From Chitinophagaceae bacterium (lineage in GTDB: Bacteria; Bacteroidota; Bacteroidia; Chitinophagales; Chitinophagaceae): DNA of 45,382 nt. This document shows, piece by piece, positions 16,542 through 25,467 of this stretch (its first letter is position 1; each line of letters starts with the position of its first letter). The position numbers and the translations under genes are program-made. Below the pieces are notes generated by a model. That model was not told the DNA's origin and ran no database searches. It saw only the letters and a program-made list of their open reading frames with translations. The stretch spans positions 1 through 45,382 of the forward strand of contig CANJJU010000003.1 of the NCBI GenBank assembly GCA_947474815.1, given 5' to 3'.

Positions 16542-17822
16542 TTAATAAAATTCATACCCAATATCATTTCTGAAATAAATACCCTCGAAATGAATTTGCT
16601 GAAGGGCTTCTTTGGAAATTGAAGCGGCCTCTTTAATGTCTTTTCCGAATGCTGTTACAGCTAGCACTCTTCCTCCATTGGTAACAATATCGTTATTTTT
16701 AAAGGCAGTTCCCGAATGAAAAAACATACTCTCCTGAACAGCGTTATTATTCAACCCGTTTATCTTTTTTTCTATGTTGTACGGGCCAGGATATCCTTCA
16801 CTAACGGCAACGATTGCAACAGCAGCTCTAGGATCAGTATTTATTTTGATAGAATTAATTTTTCCTGTAGCAGCAGCTAGGAGCATCTCTACAAAGTCAT
16901 TTTTGATTCTTGGAATAACTACTTCTGTTTCAGGATCTCCCAACCTACAATTATACTCAATAACATACGGCTCCCCGTTATTAATCATCAATCCAATAAA
17001 TACAAATCCTTTGTAATGAAATTTTTCTTTTTGAATTCCTTGAATGGTTGGATGAACAATGGTCTTGATTATTTTATCTTTTAATGCTTCGTCAAAAAAA
17101 GACAATGGGCTTACAGCACCCATCCCGCCTGTATTTAAGCCGCTATCCCCTTCTCCAATTCGCTTGTAATCTTTTGCCTCTGGAAGCAGCAGGTAATCGT
17201 GTCCGTCCGTTAAAACAAACACACTCATTTCTATCCCCTCTAGGTATTGTTCTATTACAATTTTATTACCAGCATCACCAAATTTAGATAGCAACATCAT
17301 TTGTTTAAACTCGCTAAGCGCTTCTTCATGACTATTGCAAATCAATACGCCCTTTCCTGCAGCAAGTCCATCTGCTTTTAAAACAATGGGCAACTGATGA
17401 TGGTTGATGTATGCTATGCCGTCTTCATAATTATCAACCGTAAATTCCTGATAAGCAGCAGTAGGGATTTTGTACTTGCTCATAAATGCTTTTGCAAAAG
17501 CTTTGCTACCTTCTAATTGTGCAGCGAATTTATCTGGACCAATAATATTAATATGTTGAGTAGAGGGATTAGAAATAAAATAATCAACTACCCCTTTTAC
17601 CAAAGGCTCTTCTGGACCTACTACAATTAATTGAATATTGTTGTCTAATGCAGCTTGCTTCAATCCTTCAAAATCGTTGCTATTTATTGAAAGATTTATT
17701 CCACAATTAGCCGTTCCCGCATTCCCTGGTGCAATAAACAATTCATCACACAGGTCACTTTGCCTTATTTTCCAAGCCAAGGCATGCTCTCTGCCGCCAG
17801 CACCTATAATGAGGATATTCAT
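16542..17822 (-). CDS. purD: Phosphoribosylamine-glycine ligase
   Basis: A 426-residue ATP-grasp enzyme that joins glycine to phosphoribosylamine in the second step of purine synthesis. The N-domain starts MNILIIGAGGREHALAWKI. ATP-grasp features follow: LPIVLKADGLAAGKGVLIC, then NTGGMGAVSPL and VIEYNCRLGDPETEVV. The start is the ATG at 17822, where the family N-terminus begins; a GTG four codons upstream would add residues before the conserved MNILIIG. It is a stand-alone purine gene with no neighbouring pur genes. Confidence 0.95.
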   Translation of the reverse strand: MNILIIGAGGREHALAWKIRQSDLCDELFIAPGNAGTANCGINLSINSNDFEGLKQAALDNNIQLIVVGPEEPLVKGVVDYFISNPSTQHINIIGPDKFAAQLEGSKAFAKAFMSKYKIPTAAYQEFTVDNYEDGIAYINHHQLPIVLKADGLAAGKGVLICNSHEEALSEFKQMMLLSKFGDAGNKIVIEQYLEGIEMSVFVLTDGHDYLLLPEAKDYKRIGEGDSGLNTGGMGAVSPLSFFDEALKDKIIKTIVHPTIQGIQKEKFHYKGFVFIGLMINNGEPYVIEYNCRLGDPETEVVIPRIKNDFVEMLLAAATGKINSIKINTDPRAAVAIVAVSEGYPGPYNIEKKINGLNNNAVQESMFFHSGTAFKNNDIVTNGGRVLAVTAFGKDIKEAASISKEALQQIHFEGIYFRNDIGYEFY

Positions 17823-17986
17823 AAATATGTTCACTTTATACTATTGCGAAATTATATAAGTTGGGGTATTTGAGTTTTTAATTTTATTGACCATTTCAGC
17901 ATAATTGATGTTGATAAGAGGAATTTTACTATTTTGAGTCTTTATAACCAACAAACTCACTATTTACAAAACCTAAAACCTAAATT

Positions 17987-19726
17987 ATGACTGAGACAAA
18001 AGCGAACAGTAAACACCCAGCAGGTTTATTTGTGCTCTTTTTTACAGAAATGTGGGAGCGCTTTAGCTATTATGGCATGAGAGCTATTTTCACTTTATAT
18101 ATGACCAAAGCTTTATTAATAGACAAAGCTGCCGCATCTAATATCTATGGTAGTTTTACTGGATTGGTTTACCTCACGCCACTAATTGGTGGATATGTAG
18201 CTGATCGATATTGGGGGAATAGAAAATCTATTTTTCTAGGTGGTTTACTAATGGCCATTGGTCAGTTTTTAATGTTCTTTAGTGCCAGCAACTACCAAAA
18301 TGTAGACCTTAGTACTATTTTTATGTGGCTTGGTCTTACAGGATTAATAGTAGGAAATGGTTTTTTCAAACCCAATATTTCTACATTAGTTGGACAGCTT
18401 TACCCAAGAGGTGATACGAGATTAGATTCTGCTTTTACCTTATTTTATATGGGCATCAATCTTGGAGCATTCTTCTCTCCTATTGTTTGTGGTTTATTAG
18501 GCGATACTGGAAATCCTGCAGACTTTAAATGGGGTTTCTTTGCTGCAGGAGTTGGTATGTTACTTGGCATTGTTTCTTTTGAGCTAATGAAAAGAAAATA
18601 TTTGGTTAATCCAGACGGAGAAGCGGTAGGTGCTATTTCTAATAAAAAAAGAGATGCGGCTGATAAAGCAGCTTCTTTAGCAAAAGGAGAAAGTGATACA
18701 AGTCCTGTTGGATCTATTTCAAATACAAGTATCGCCATTTGGGCAGGAATAGCTATTGCTCTTATTCTTGTTTTCCATTTTATAGTAGATCAAGATTGGA
18801 TTGGTGCATGTATTTTTAGTATCTCTATTGCTGCGCCTGGATTGATTTTATCAGATTCCTCTCTTAGTAAAATTGAGAAAGAAAGAATATTCGTTGTTTT
18901 CATTGCAGCATTTTTTGTGATATTTTTCTGGGCTGCCTTTGAACAAGCAGGTGCATCCTTAACATTTTTTGCTGATGAGCAAATGGACAGATCAGTAAAT
19001 ATTACTACTAGTTACGGAGTCGTTTATCTAGTTATTACTGCCTTGGCTAGTATGCTCTATTACACGCTTCAAAGAATAATGGATATACCAAAAGAATTTA
19101 AAATCCTATTTACTGCTATTGGTGCTTTGCTATTAGGATTGGTTGTAAAAGCATTTGTTAACGGCACACAATTTGAACTTAAGGATATTCCAGCTTCTAC
19201 CTTTAATAGCGTAAATGCAATTTTCATTGTTGTGCTCGCTCCTATTTTTGCAGAACTATGGGGCAAATTAGGAAGTAGAAATCTTGAACCTGCTTCTCCT
19301 TATAAGCAAGCCCTTGGACTCTTATTCCTTTCATTAGGTTATGTGGTTATCGCCATTGGGGTAAAAGGATTGCTTCCAGGAATCAAGGTAAGTATGATGT
19401 GGTTGATTATTCTTTATTTGCTTCATACCATTGGTGAATTATGCTTGTCTCCTATTGGTTTGTCGCTAGTAAATAAATTAGCGCCCGCAAGATTTGCCTC
19501 CTTATTAATGGGAACCTGGTTCCTTGCGAATGCTACCGCTAATAAATTTGCAGGCACATTAAGTGCATTGTATCCAGAGGCAGGAAAGACAAGTAGCTTT
19601 ATGGGATACCAGATGACAGGACTATACGATTTCTTTGTACTCTTTATTATTATGAGCGGAGTAGCTTCATTGATACTATTTGCATTAAGCAAATGGTTAT
19701 TGAAAATGATGCATGGTATTAGGTAA
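17987..19726 (+). CDS. POT/PTR-family proton-coupled di/tripeptide transporter
   Basis: A 579-residue, 12-14-helix major-facilitator transporter for small peptides. The POT proton-coupling motif ExxERFxYYG is present as EMWERFSYYGMRAIF near residues 21-35. The next signature is GGYVADRYWGNRKSIFLGG, followed by the PTR2 motif FYMGINLGAFFSPIVCG. A longer, Lys/Ala-rich central loop (about 205-245) links the two halves. It is a monocistron flanked by divergent purD and a convergent peroxidase gene, and ends in a bidirectional terminator. Upstream (17823-17986) I find no convincing TAnnTTTG. Confidence 0.93.
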   Translation: MTETKANSKHPAGLFVLFFTEMWERFSYYGMRAIFTLYMTKALLIDKAAASNIYGSFTGLVYLTPLIGGYVADRYWGNRKSIFLGGLLMAIGQFLMFFSASNYQNVDLSTIFMWLGLTGLIVGNGFFKPNISTLVGQLYPRGDTRLDSAFTLFYMGINLGAFFSPIVCGLLGDTGNPADFKWGFFAAGVGMLLGIVSFELMKRKYLVNPDGEAVGAISNKKRDAADKAASLAKGESDTSPVGSISNTSIAIWAGIAIALILVFHFIVDQDWIGACIFSISIAAPGLILSDSSLSKIEKERIFVVFIAAFFVIFFWAAFEQAGASLTFFADEQMDRSVNITTSYGVVYLVITALASMLYYTLQRIMDIPKEFKILFTAIGALLLGLVVKAFVNGTQFELKDIPASTFNSVNAIFIVVLAPIFAELWGKLGSRNLEPASPYKQALGLLFLSLGYVVIAIGVKGLLPGIKVSMMWLIILYLLHTIGELCLSPIGLSLVNKLAPARFASLLMGTWFLANATANKFAGTLSALYPEAGKTSSFMGYQMTGLYDFFVLFIIMSGVASLILFALSKWLLKMMHGIR

Positions 19727-19748
19727 AATACTATTGCCACTAAATAAA

Positions 19749-19780
19749 AACAATAGGCTGTCGATTGACAGCCTATTGTT
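19749..19780. terminator. Bidirectional intrinsic terminator between convergent genes
   Basis: A perfect 14-bp stem, AACAATAGGCTGTC (19749-19762) with GACAGCCTATTGTT (19767-19780) and a 4-nt loop GATT. T-runs follow on both strands (TTTTAT on plus; the A-run 19746-19750 on minus). It serves the POT transporter and the peroxidase gene. Confidence 0.9.
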
Positions 19781-19803
19781 TTATACTATTGATTAACGAA
19801 CGA

Positions 19804-21492
19804 TTATCTTTTAGAAATTTTTCTCGTGTACACTTGGTTATTACTATCTACAATCTGTAGATAGTATTCTCCAAAAGGAAATTCTAATAAACTAACAATT
19901 TTAGAGGGGCTATTTATGCTTTTAAGGATCTTTCCTGAGGCGTTTAGAATGCGGATATTCTTTATGAGTATTTTAGATTGGATGTTAATATAGTCTTTTG
20001 TAGGATTAGGGTATACCGAGACACTAGAAGAATTATAATCTGAAGTAACTATTTTAGAATAGGTATGCTTATTGTCAAGATCAACTTCTTTAATTCTGTA
20101 GAAATTAATACCTGTAAAAGGTATTCTATCTTGAATTTTATATAAATGATAGATGGATGAATTGCCAACAGATTGAACTTGATTTATCTTGTCAAAATGC
20201 ACTCCATCAGTACTTCTTTCTACTTCAAATCGATCACAATTAATTTCTGTAGCAGTACCCCAAATAACTTCTATTCCCTCACTAATATTATAGGCCTTAA
20301 TTGGGTCAGCAAACTTCACAGAGAGCAAAGAGCGCTCGCAAAATGGATTACTCCATCTCACGTCTTTCGTAATAATAGTGTCGGTAAGTGTATTTAAAAA
20401 TGCTATAAGGGCTTGCTTTTCGGTATCAGAAAAATGAGGTTTTCTTGGTGGACAACTATTACATGGATTATTATTAGGATCAGGATTAGGTACACCAGGA
20501 AAAGTATCACGCAAAAATCCAGACAAGATTGGATGATTTTTAACTGAGTCGCTATAGTGATTTATTACTTGTTCTAATGTCTTAAATCTACCATCGTGCA
20601 TATAAGGGGCCGTTAATGCAACATTAATAAGTGAAGGGACACTAAATTCTCCATTTTTTTGAGGATTATTATAGGCTGCTCCAACACCATTATCTGTGTA
20701 AACTAAATCTAATCCAATGTTTTTACTACCCTGAGGCACCATTACATTTCTCGTATGACAAGCCTGACAATTTCCTCTTTTTTCATCCATGAATAAATCC
20801 TTTCCCAAGTTTTCTTGTGCAGTAAAATTTGGAAAATGAACAATAGAGGGATTGCCTGTAGTGGTTTCTATTTCACTACGAAATCTTGAGCCAAAGGTGT
20901 TCATACTTCTAATAAATTGAGCCAATGCTTTTGAAATTCTATCCGATGAAACAGCAGGATCACCAAAAGCACTTTGAAATAAATTTGGATAGAATGATTT
21001 TCCAGACACTCTTGCAACCAAAGTATCTAATGTCAATCCCATTTCTACGCCATTTTGTATAGGCATTAATGTCTGAATTTCTAGACTTGCAGCTCTATTG
21101 TCCCAAAAAAATGAACTATCTTTTTGAAACCTTGCATGTATGAGTCCCATTGAATTTCTTCCAGTCAACCCTCCATTAAACCCTTCGCTAAAACGCGCCG
21201 TGTCAGTAAATGAAAATTCTTGTATATGACAAGAGGAACAAGAAACAGTATGATTAAAAGACAAATCAACATCATAAAACAATACCCTTCCTAATGTTGC
21301 ACCGGCATCAGTAGTTGGATTGTTTGATGGAGTGTTATCCATAGAGGATAAGTTATTAACCACATCGCTAGGAAATTCAATATTCGCATAATTATACGGT
21401 GTGATTGGTAAGTTAATACATAAATAATCGTACACAGTGAAAGACATCAGAGAAAGCAGGATAATAATGAATATTATAAATTTTTTCGACAT
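19804..21492 (-). CDS. Di-haem cytochrome c peroxidase (MauG/CcpA type) with T9SS sorting tail
   Basis: 562 residues. An N-terminal hydrophobic signal (about 4-20) exports the protein. Two c-type haem sites are present: CSSCH (85-89) and CQACH (242-246), spaced as in bacterial di-haem peroxidases, along with family segments RFQKDSSFFWDNRAASLE and PYMHDGRFKTLEQVINHYSD. Residues about 390-480 look like a fibronectin-type or linker beta domain. The last ~75 residues, beginning VSVYPNPTKDYINIQS and ending YTRKISKR, are a type A T9SS C-terminal domain, so the enzyme is probably secreted or anchored at the surface rather than free in the periplasm. The partner electron donor is unknown; a small cytochrome c is encoded nearby. 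Confidence 0.92.
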   Translation of the reverse strand: MSKKFIIFIIILLSLMSFTVYDYLCINLPITPYNYANIEFPSDVVNNLSSMDNTPSNNPTTDAGATLGRVLFYDVDLSFNHTVSCSSCHIQEFSFTDTARFSEGFNGGLTGRNSMGLIHARFQKDSSFFWDNRAASLEIQTLMPIQNGVEMGLTLDTLVARVSGKSFYPNLFQSAFGDPAVSSDRISKALAQFIRSMNTFGSRFRSEIETTTGNPSIVHFPNFTAQENLGKDLFMDEKRGNCQACHTRNVMVPQGSKNIGLDLVYTDNGVGAAYNNPQKNGEFSVPSLINVALTAPYMHDGRFKTLEQVINHYSDSVKNHPILSGFLRDTFPGVPNPDPNNNPCNSCPPRKPHFSDTEKQALIAFLNTLTDTIITKDVRWSNPFCERSLLSVKFADPIKAYNISEGIEVIWGTATEINCDRFEVERSTDGVHFDKINQVQSVGNSSIYHLYKIQDRIPFTGINFYRIKEVDLDNKHTYSKIVTSDYNSSSVSVYPNPTKDYINIQSKILIKNIRILNASGKILKSINSPSKIVSLLEFPFGEYYLQIVDSNNQVYTRKISKR

Positions 21493-21545
21493 GACTTTAA
21501 TTGAATAAACGCGTAGTTAGACTTTGAAACAATTAACAAGTTTAA

Positions 21546-21553
21546 CAAAACTA
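21546..21553 (-). promoter_or_regulatory. Candidate -7 element of the peroxidase gene
   Basis: The minus strand reads TAGTTTTG, a perfect TAnnTTTG, 53 bp before the peroxidase ATG. No TTG at the matching -33 position. Confidence 0.35.
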
Positions 21554-21596
21554 CAAAAAAAATAATTTTAATTACAGGAACCTATTTTTAAAAAAG

Positions 21597-21624
21597 TTTG
21601 ATTAAGCAATTTGCTGTAAATTAG
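21597..21624 (+). promoter_or_regulatory. Candidate AlkB gene promoter
   Basis: TTTG at 21597-21600, 16-bp spacer, TAAATTAG at 21617-21624 (one mismatch from TAnnTTTG), 16 bp before the ATG. It resembles the candidate galE promoter. Confidence 0.35.
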
Positions 21625-21640
21625 AGTTGAAATATATACT

Positions 21641-22690
21641 ATGTCAATTAGAGTGTTCAAATACCTTTCTCCAATTAGTATTTTTTTAACTGCTTGGGTT
21701 GCGCTTACTTTTCATGGATGGGTAACCTGGTTGCCTATGATATATGTTTGGCTGCTTATTCCGCTGCTTGAGCTAATGGTGCATCCAAATAATAAAAACA
21801 TGGAAGCTGCAGAAGAAGAGATTTCTAAAAGAAATAAATGGTATGATTACCTGCTCTACATTATTGTGCCATTACAATATGCCGCATTGATTTATTTTAT
21901 TTTTTCTATGCAAGAAGCTGAGTTGTTAGGTTGGGAGAGAGCAGGCAGAATAGGCAGTATGGGACTTCTCTGTGGAACTTTTGGCATCAATGTAGCGCAC
22001 GAATTGGGCCATAGAGTAAATCGATTTGAACAATTCCTAGCAAAAGCATTATTGGCCACCTCTTTATACATGCATTTTTTTATTGAGCACAATAAAGGAC
22101 ACCATAAAAATGTGGCTACTCATGAAGACCCAAGCAGCGCAAGACTTAACGAACCTGTTTATCTTTTCTATTGTCGTACAATATTTTTTTCTTACGTATC
22201 TGCCTGGAAAATTGCAAATGAAGACTGCAGAAAAAAGGGATATCCTGCTTTTAGCTTGGGAAACGAAATGATAGAAGTTCATCTATGGCAACTATTGTTG
22301 ATACTTACAATTCTTATACTGTTTGGTGGATTTGTAACTTGTTGTTTTTTAGCTGCAGCATTTATTGGAATTATATTATTAGAAACGGTGAATTATATTG
22401 AGCACTATGGATTGGTAAGAAAGCTCTCAACTTCAGGTTCATATGAAAGAACAATGCCTATTCACAGCTGGAATAGCAGCCATCCGATTGGAAGAGTAAT
22501 GCTGTTTGAATTGAGTCGTCACAGCGATCATCATTACCTTGCCAGTAAAAAATATCAACTATTAAAACACCATAGCGATGCTCCCCAACTTCCAACAGGT
22601 TATCCCGGAAGCATGGTTTTATCTTTAGTGCCTCCGATATGGTTTTATGTAATGAACAAAAGAATTAAATACTACGAGAGAGACAATTAA
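21641..22690 (+). CDS. alkB: AlkB-type membrane non-haem di-iron hydroxylase (alkane 1-monooxygenase)
   Basis: 349 residues with about six membrane helices and all four His motifs of AlkB: HELGHR (120-125), EHNKGHH with THEDP (149-164), NYIEHYG (251-257) and LSRHSDHH (291-298). The enzyme hydroxylates terminal carbons of alkanes or related hydrophobic substrates at the inner-membrane surface using electrons from rubredoxin. No rubredoxin or reductase gene is nearby; instead it faces a small cytochrome c gene whose stop codon overlaps its own. The NYxEHYG box supports AlkB rather than a simple fatty-acid desaturase, but the substrate cannot be told from the sequence. Confidence 0.9.
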   Translation: MSIRVFKYLSPISIFLTAWVALTFHGWVTWLPMIYVWLLIPLLELMVHPNNKNMEAAEEEISKRNKWYDYLLYIIVPLQYAALIYFIFSMQEAELLGWERAGRIGSMGLLCGTFGINVAHELGHRVNRFEQFLAKALLATSLYMHFFIEHNKGHHKNVATHEDPSSARLNEPVYLFYCRTIFFSYVSAWKIANEDCRKKGYPAFSLGNEMIEVHLWQLLLILTILILFGGFVTCCFLAAAFIGIILLETVNYIEHYGLVRKLSTSGSYERTMPIHSWNSSHPIGRVMLFELSRHSDHHYLASKKYQLLKHHSDAPQLPTGYPGSMVLSLVPPIWFYVMNKRIKYYERDN

Positions 22691-22998
22691 CTAGCTTTTG
22701 CGTTTGCATATACATAAGCCAATGCATTTGATTTTTGACTTTCAGTAAACCCTGCCTTTTTGCACATTCTATCCATAATAGGTGTCCATTGACGTTGTGT
22801 TAATTCAGCTGGACTTGGTAAACGGTGACAGCGACCACAACTTGCCTGATAAATTCTTTGGCCTTCTTCAATATTAATAACAAGGGAAGCTTTGGGCTGA
22901 GCAGCAATTACAGTTGCTGTTGGAGTTGTTTTTTTAGCACATGATGCAATGCATATTACTAGTAAACAAAGGAATACAATGGAAGAAAATATTTTCAT
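22687..22998 (-). CDS. Small cytochrome c lipoprotein
   Basis: 103 residues. Lipoprotein signal ending in the lipobox IASC (Cys20), then a Pro/Ala/Thr linker and one haem site CGRCH (54-58) with the following LPSPAELT. A Met ligand is plausible in IMDRMCKKAGF. It belongs to the small single-haem periplasmic carriers anchored by lipid. It is convergent with alkB; the two stops share the TTAA at 22687-22690. It could pass electrons to the di-haem peroxidase or a terminal oxidase, but this is inference from proximity. Confidence 0.88.
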   Translation of the reverse strand: MKIFSSIVFLCLLVICIASCAKKTTPTATVIAAQPKASLVINIEEGQRIYQASCGRCHRLPSPAELTQRQWTPIMDRMCKKAGFTESQKSNALAYVYANAKAS

Positions 22999-23023
22999 TT
23001 TTGGAAATATTAATAAATAAAAA

Positions 23024-24295
23024 TTAATTTATAATCGTGAGCCCAACGTATTGATGTAGGGCTTGGGGTAGATTTATTCCGTTTTCAGTTTGATTGTTTT
23101 CCAACAAAGCAGCTACGATTCTTGGCAATGCCAATGAGGAGCCGTTCAGTGAATGAAGCAATTGAGTTTTGCCATTTTCATCTTTGTGGCGAATCTTCAT
23201 TCTATTGGTTTGAAATGTTTCAAAGTTACTCACAGAGCTCACTTCAAGCCATTTTTGTTGCGCTGCGCTATATACTTCAAAGTCGTAAGTTAATGCAGAA
23301 GTAAATCCCATATCTCCCCCGCACAAACGCAATATTCTGTAAGGCAATTCAAGTAACTGTAACAACTTTTCTACATGCAATACCATCTCTTCTAATACTT
23401 GATAGCTATTTTGCGGGTGTACCAACTGAATGATTTCCACTTTATCAAATTGATGCACTCTATTTAATCCTCTTACATCACTCCCAAAGCTACCCGCCTC
23501 TCGTCTGAAGCAAGGGGTGTAAGCCGTCATCTTCACTGGAAGATCTGCTTCTTTAATAATTTCATTGCTGAAAACATTTGTCACAGGAACTTCTGCAGTG
23601 GGAATTAGGTACAACCCGTCTGCAGTGATATGATACATTTGTCCTTCTTTATCTGGCAGCTGCCCGGTACCGTAAGCAGTAGCTTCATTTACCATTAATG
23701 GAGGCATGTATTCTGTATAGCCTGCTGCGGTATTATAGTCTAGAAAAAATTGTATTAATGATCGTTGCAGCTTTGCTCCCTTTCCTTTATACAGAGGAAA
23801 TCCGCTTCCAGCAAGCTTCGCGCCTGTTTCAAAATCAATCAAATTGTATTGCTTAATAAGATCCCAATGAGGTTTTGCGGAGGGAATCAACGTGGGCATA
23901 TTACCCCCCACTCTCACTACTTCATTGTCTTCTGCCGATTTTCCAGCAGGCACACTGGTGTGAGGAAGATTGGGTAATAGTAAAATATTTTTGGTAAAAG
24001 AGGCTTCTAATTCAAGTAGAGTCGCTGTTTTTTCTGTTAGTTCGTTTTTAAGGGCTGTTACTTCTTGTTTTTTAATTTCGGCCGTTTCTTTTTCTCCTTT
24101 CGCCATCAGCATCCCGATTTCCTTAGAGGCGTTATTAATAGACGCTTGCAGATTTTCTGTAATGCCCTTTACTTTCCTCCATTCGTCATCTATTTCAAGA
24201 ATGGTGTCTACTAATCCAATATTAGCAAAATTCCGAACGGCAAGCCTTTCTTTCGTCAGTACTGTATTTTGGCGTATAAAATTTACTTGTAACAT
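23024..24295 (-). CDS. serS: Seryl-tRNA synthetase
   Basis: A 423-residue class II synthetase that charges tRNA-Ser. The N-terminal antiparallel coiled-coil arm spans about 27-105. Catalytic motif 2 is seen as PCFRREAGSFGSDVRGLNRV and motif 3 as GSSLALPRIVAALLENNQ. The TAEVPVTN segment contacts serine. The start is the ATG at 24295 (MLQVNFIRQNTVLTKERL), matching the family N-terminus. A single gene with a -7 promoter match 36 bp upstream, divergent from the next gene. Confidence 0.96.
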   Translation of the reverse strand: MLQVNFIRQNTVLTKERLAVRNFANIGLVDTILEIDDEWRKVKGITENLQASINNASKEIGMLMAKGEKETAEIKKQEVTALKNELTEKTATLLELEASFTKNILLLPNLPHTSVPAGKSAEDNEVVRVGGNMPTLIPSAKPHWDLIKQYNLIDFETGAKLAGSGFPLYKGKGAKLQRSLIQFFLDYNTAAGYTEYMPPLMVNEATAYGTGQLPDKEGQMYHITADGLYLIPTAEVPVTNVFSNEIIKEADLPVKMTAYTPCFRREAGSFGSDVRGLNRVHQFDKVEIIQLVHPQNSYQVLEEMVLHVEKLLQLLELPYRILRLCGGDMGFTSALTYDFEVYSAAQQKWLEVSSVSNFETFQTNRMKIRHKDENGKTQLLHSLNGSSLALPRIVAALLENNQTENGINLPQALHQYVGLTIIN

Positions 24296-24330
24296 CTACC
24301 TTTTATAATTTTAAGAGATTATCAACAAAG

Positions 24331-24338
24331 CAAAGATA
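24331..24338 (-). promoter_or_regulatory. -7 element (TATCTTTG) for serS
   Basis: A perfect TAnnTTTG on the minus strand, 36 bp before the serS ATG. No clear -33 TTG. It lies 20 bp from the opposing -7 element at 24359. Confidence 0.45.
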
Positions 24339-24358
24339 ATCGGGAATTGCTTATTACC

Positions 24359-24366
24359 TACATTTG
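24359..24366 (+). promoter_or_regulatory. -7 element (TACATTTG) immediately before the gene at 24371
   Basis: A perfect TAnnTTTG that ends only 4 bp before the ATG at 24371. Transcription would begin at about the start codon, implying a leaderless or almost leaderless mRNA. No clear -33 TTG at the expected place. Confidence 0.45.
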
Positions 24367-24370
24367 CCTT

Positions 24371-24721
24371 ATGCAACATACAGAAGAGGATTTGCAGGTA
24401 AGATGGCTGAAATTAAGAATAAGGCTGAAAGAGACATTTGGTATTAAGCCAGATATGAATGGAATATTGTTAATTATTGGGGTACAGGAATTAGGTCAAG
24501 GACCTCAAGAATTTAGTAAGGAACAAAAGCAAGACCTAATGCATATAGCCATTTGCACTATTTTGTCGCCTAGTGGATACTATGCCAATGCAGGAAATGA
24601 TGAAGAGGGATGGCCGCACTTTACTCAGCTAAAAGCCTTGCCAACCTTCGATTTATTTGAGCAAGAAAATTTTCTTAAAGATCATGTTTTGCTATATTTT
24701 CAATCTCAAGAATTTATTTAA
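24371..24721 (+). CDS. Conserved-looking hypothetical protein
   Basis: 116 residues from the ATG at 24371; an in-frame TTG at 24347 would add 8 residues that overlap the promoter. No signal or membrane segment. It is a compact, mixed alpha/beta soluble protein: helical LKLRIRLKETFGIKPDMNGI, then strand LLIIGVQELGQG, a conserved-looking CTILSPSGYYANAG and the acidic NDEEGWPHF. I do not recognise a named family. It is followed 15 bp later by a cyclophilin gene, so it may head the operon. Its function is unknown. Confidence 0.75.
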   Translation: MQHTEEDLQVRWLKLRIRLKETFGIKPDMNGILLIIGVQELGQGPQEFSKEQKQDLMHIAICTILSPSGYYANAGNDEEGWPHFTQLKALPTFDLFEQENFLKDHVLLYFQSQEFI

Positions 24722-24736
24722 ATTAAAATAAAACCA

Positions 24737-25399
24737 ATGAAAATGCTTCGTTTTTTAATTGTAGCCATCATTGTAAGCAGCTGCACATTAAGTGGGTTTT
24801 CACAAGTAAGTAAAACATCTGTAAGAATAAAAATCACGACAGACTCGGGCACTATGATTGTTGCCCTGTACGATTCCACCCCTTTGCATAGAGACAATTT
24901 TATTAAACTGGTGCAGCAAGGTTTTTATGATAGTTTATTATTTCACAGAGTCATTCCTGAATTTATGATACAGGGAGGGGATCCAATGAGTAAAAATGCC
25001 GCTCCAGGCTCCATGCTAGGAATGGGAGGAAGCGACATGCCACGGATACCTGCAGAATTCAATAAAAACATCATTCACAAAAAAGGTGCGCTTTGTGCAG
25101 CAAGAGATGGCAATCCACTAAAAGCAAGCAGCGCTTGTCAGTTTTACATTGTTCAAGGAAAAAAATCCTCGGAGCAGGATTTGAATATGATGGAGCAACA
25201 GAAGGGAATCAGATATACGTCCGAACAAAAAAACAGCTATAAAACAATTGGGGGTACTCCTTTTTTGGATATGGATTATACTGTTTTTGGAGAAGTAATC
25301 AGCGGAATGGACACAATAGACAAAATTGCAACCGCAGCAGCAAATTCATATAACAGACCAATGAATGATATTCATATGAAGATGGAGATCATTAAATAA
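24737..25399 (+). CDS. Exported cyclophilin-type peptidyl-prolyl isomerase
   Basis: 220 residues with an N-terminal export signal; SSC at 15-17 could be a lipobox, or cleavage may occur near GFSQ. The cyclophilin core has the Arg/Phe active-site region SLLFHRVIPEFMIQGGDP, then GALCAARDGNPLKASSACQF (Gln in CQFYIVQG) and TVFGEVISGMDTID. A 25-residue insertion (KKSSEQDLNMMEQQKGIRYT) precedes the last strands, as in many Bacteroidota homologues. It should catalyse proline isomerisation during envelope protein folding. It sits between a hypothetical gene and gcvH. Confidence 0.92.
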   Translation: MKMLRFLIVAIIVSSCTLSGFSQVSKTSVRIKITTDSGTMIVALYDSTPLHRDNFIKLVQQGFYDSLLFHRVIPEFMIQGGDPMSKNAAPGSMLGMGGSDMPRIPAEFNKNIIHKKGALCAARDGNPLKASSACQFYIVQGKKSSEQDLNMMEQQKGIRYTSEQKNSYKTIGGTPFLDMDYTVFGEVISGMDTIDKIATAAANSYNRPMNDIHMKMEIIK

Positions 25400-25467
25400 A
25401 TATCCTCCTTCGGAAATAATTTTTCAACTAAATTGCAACCACTTTTAAATCATTATAACTATTACAC

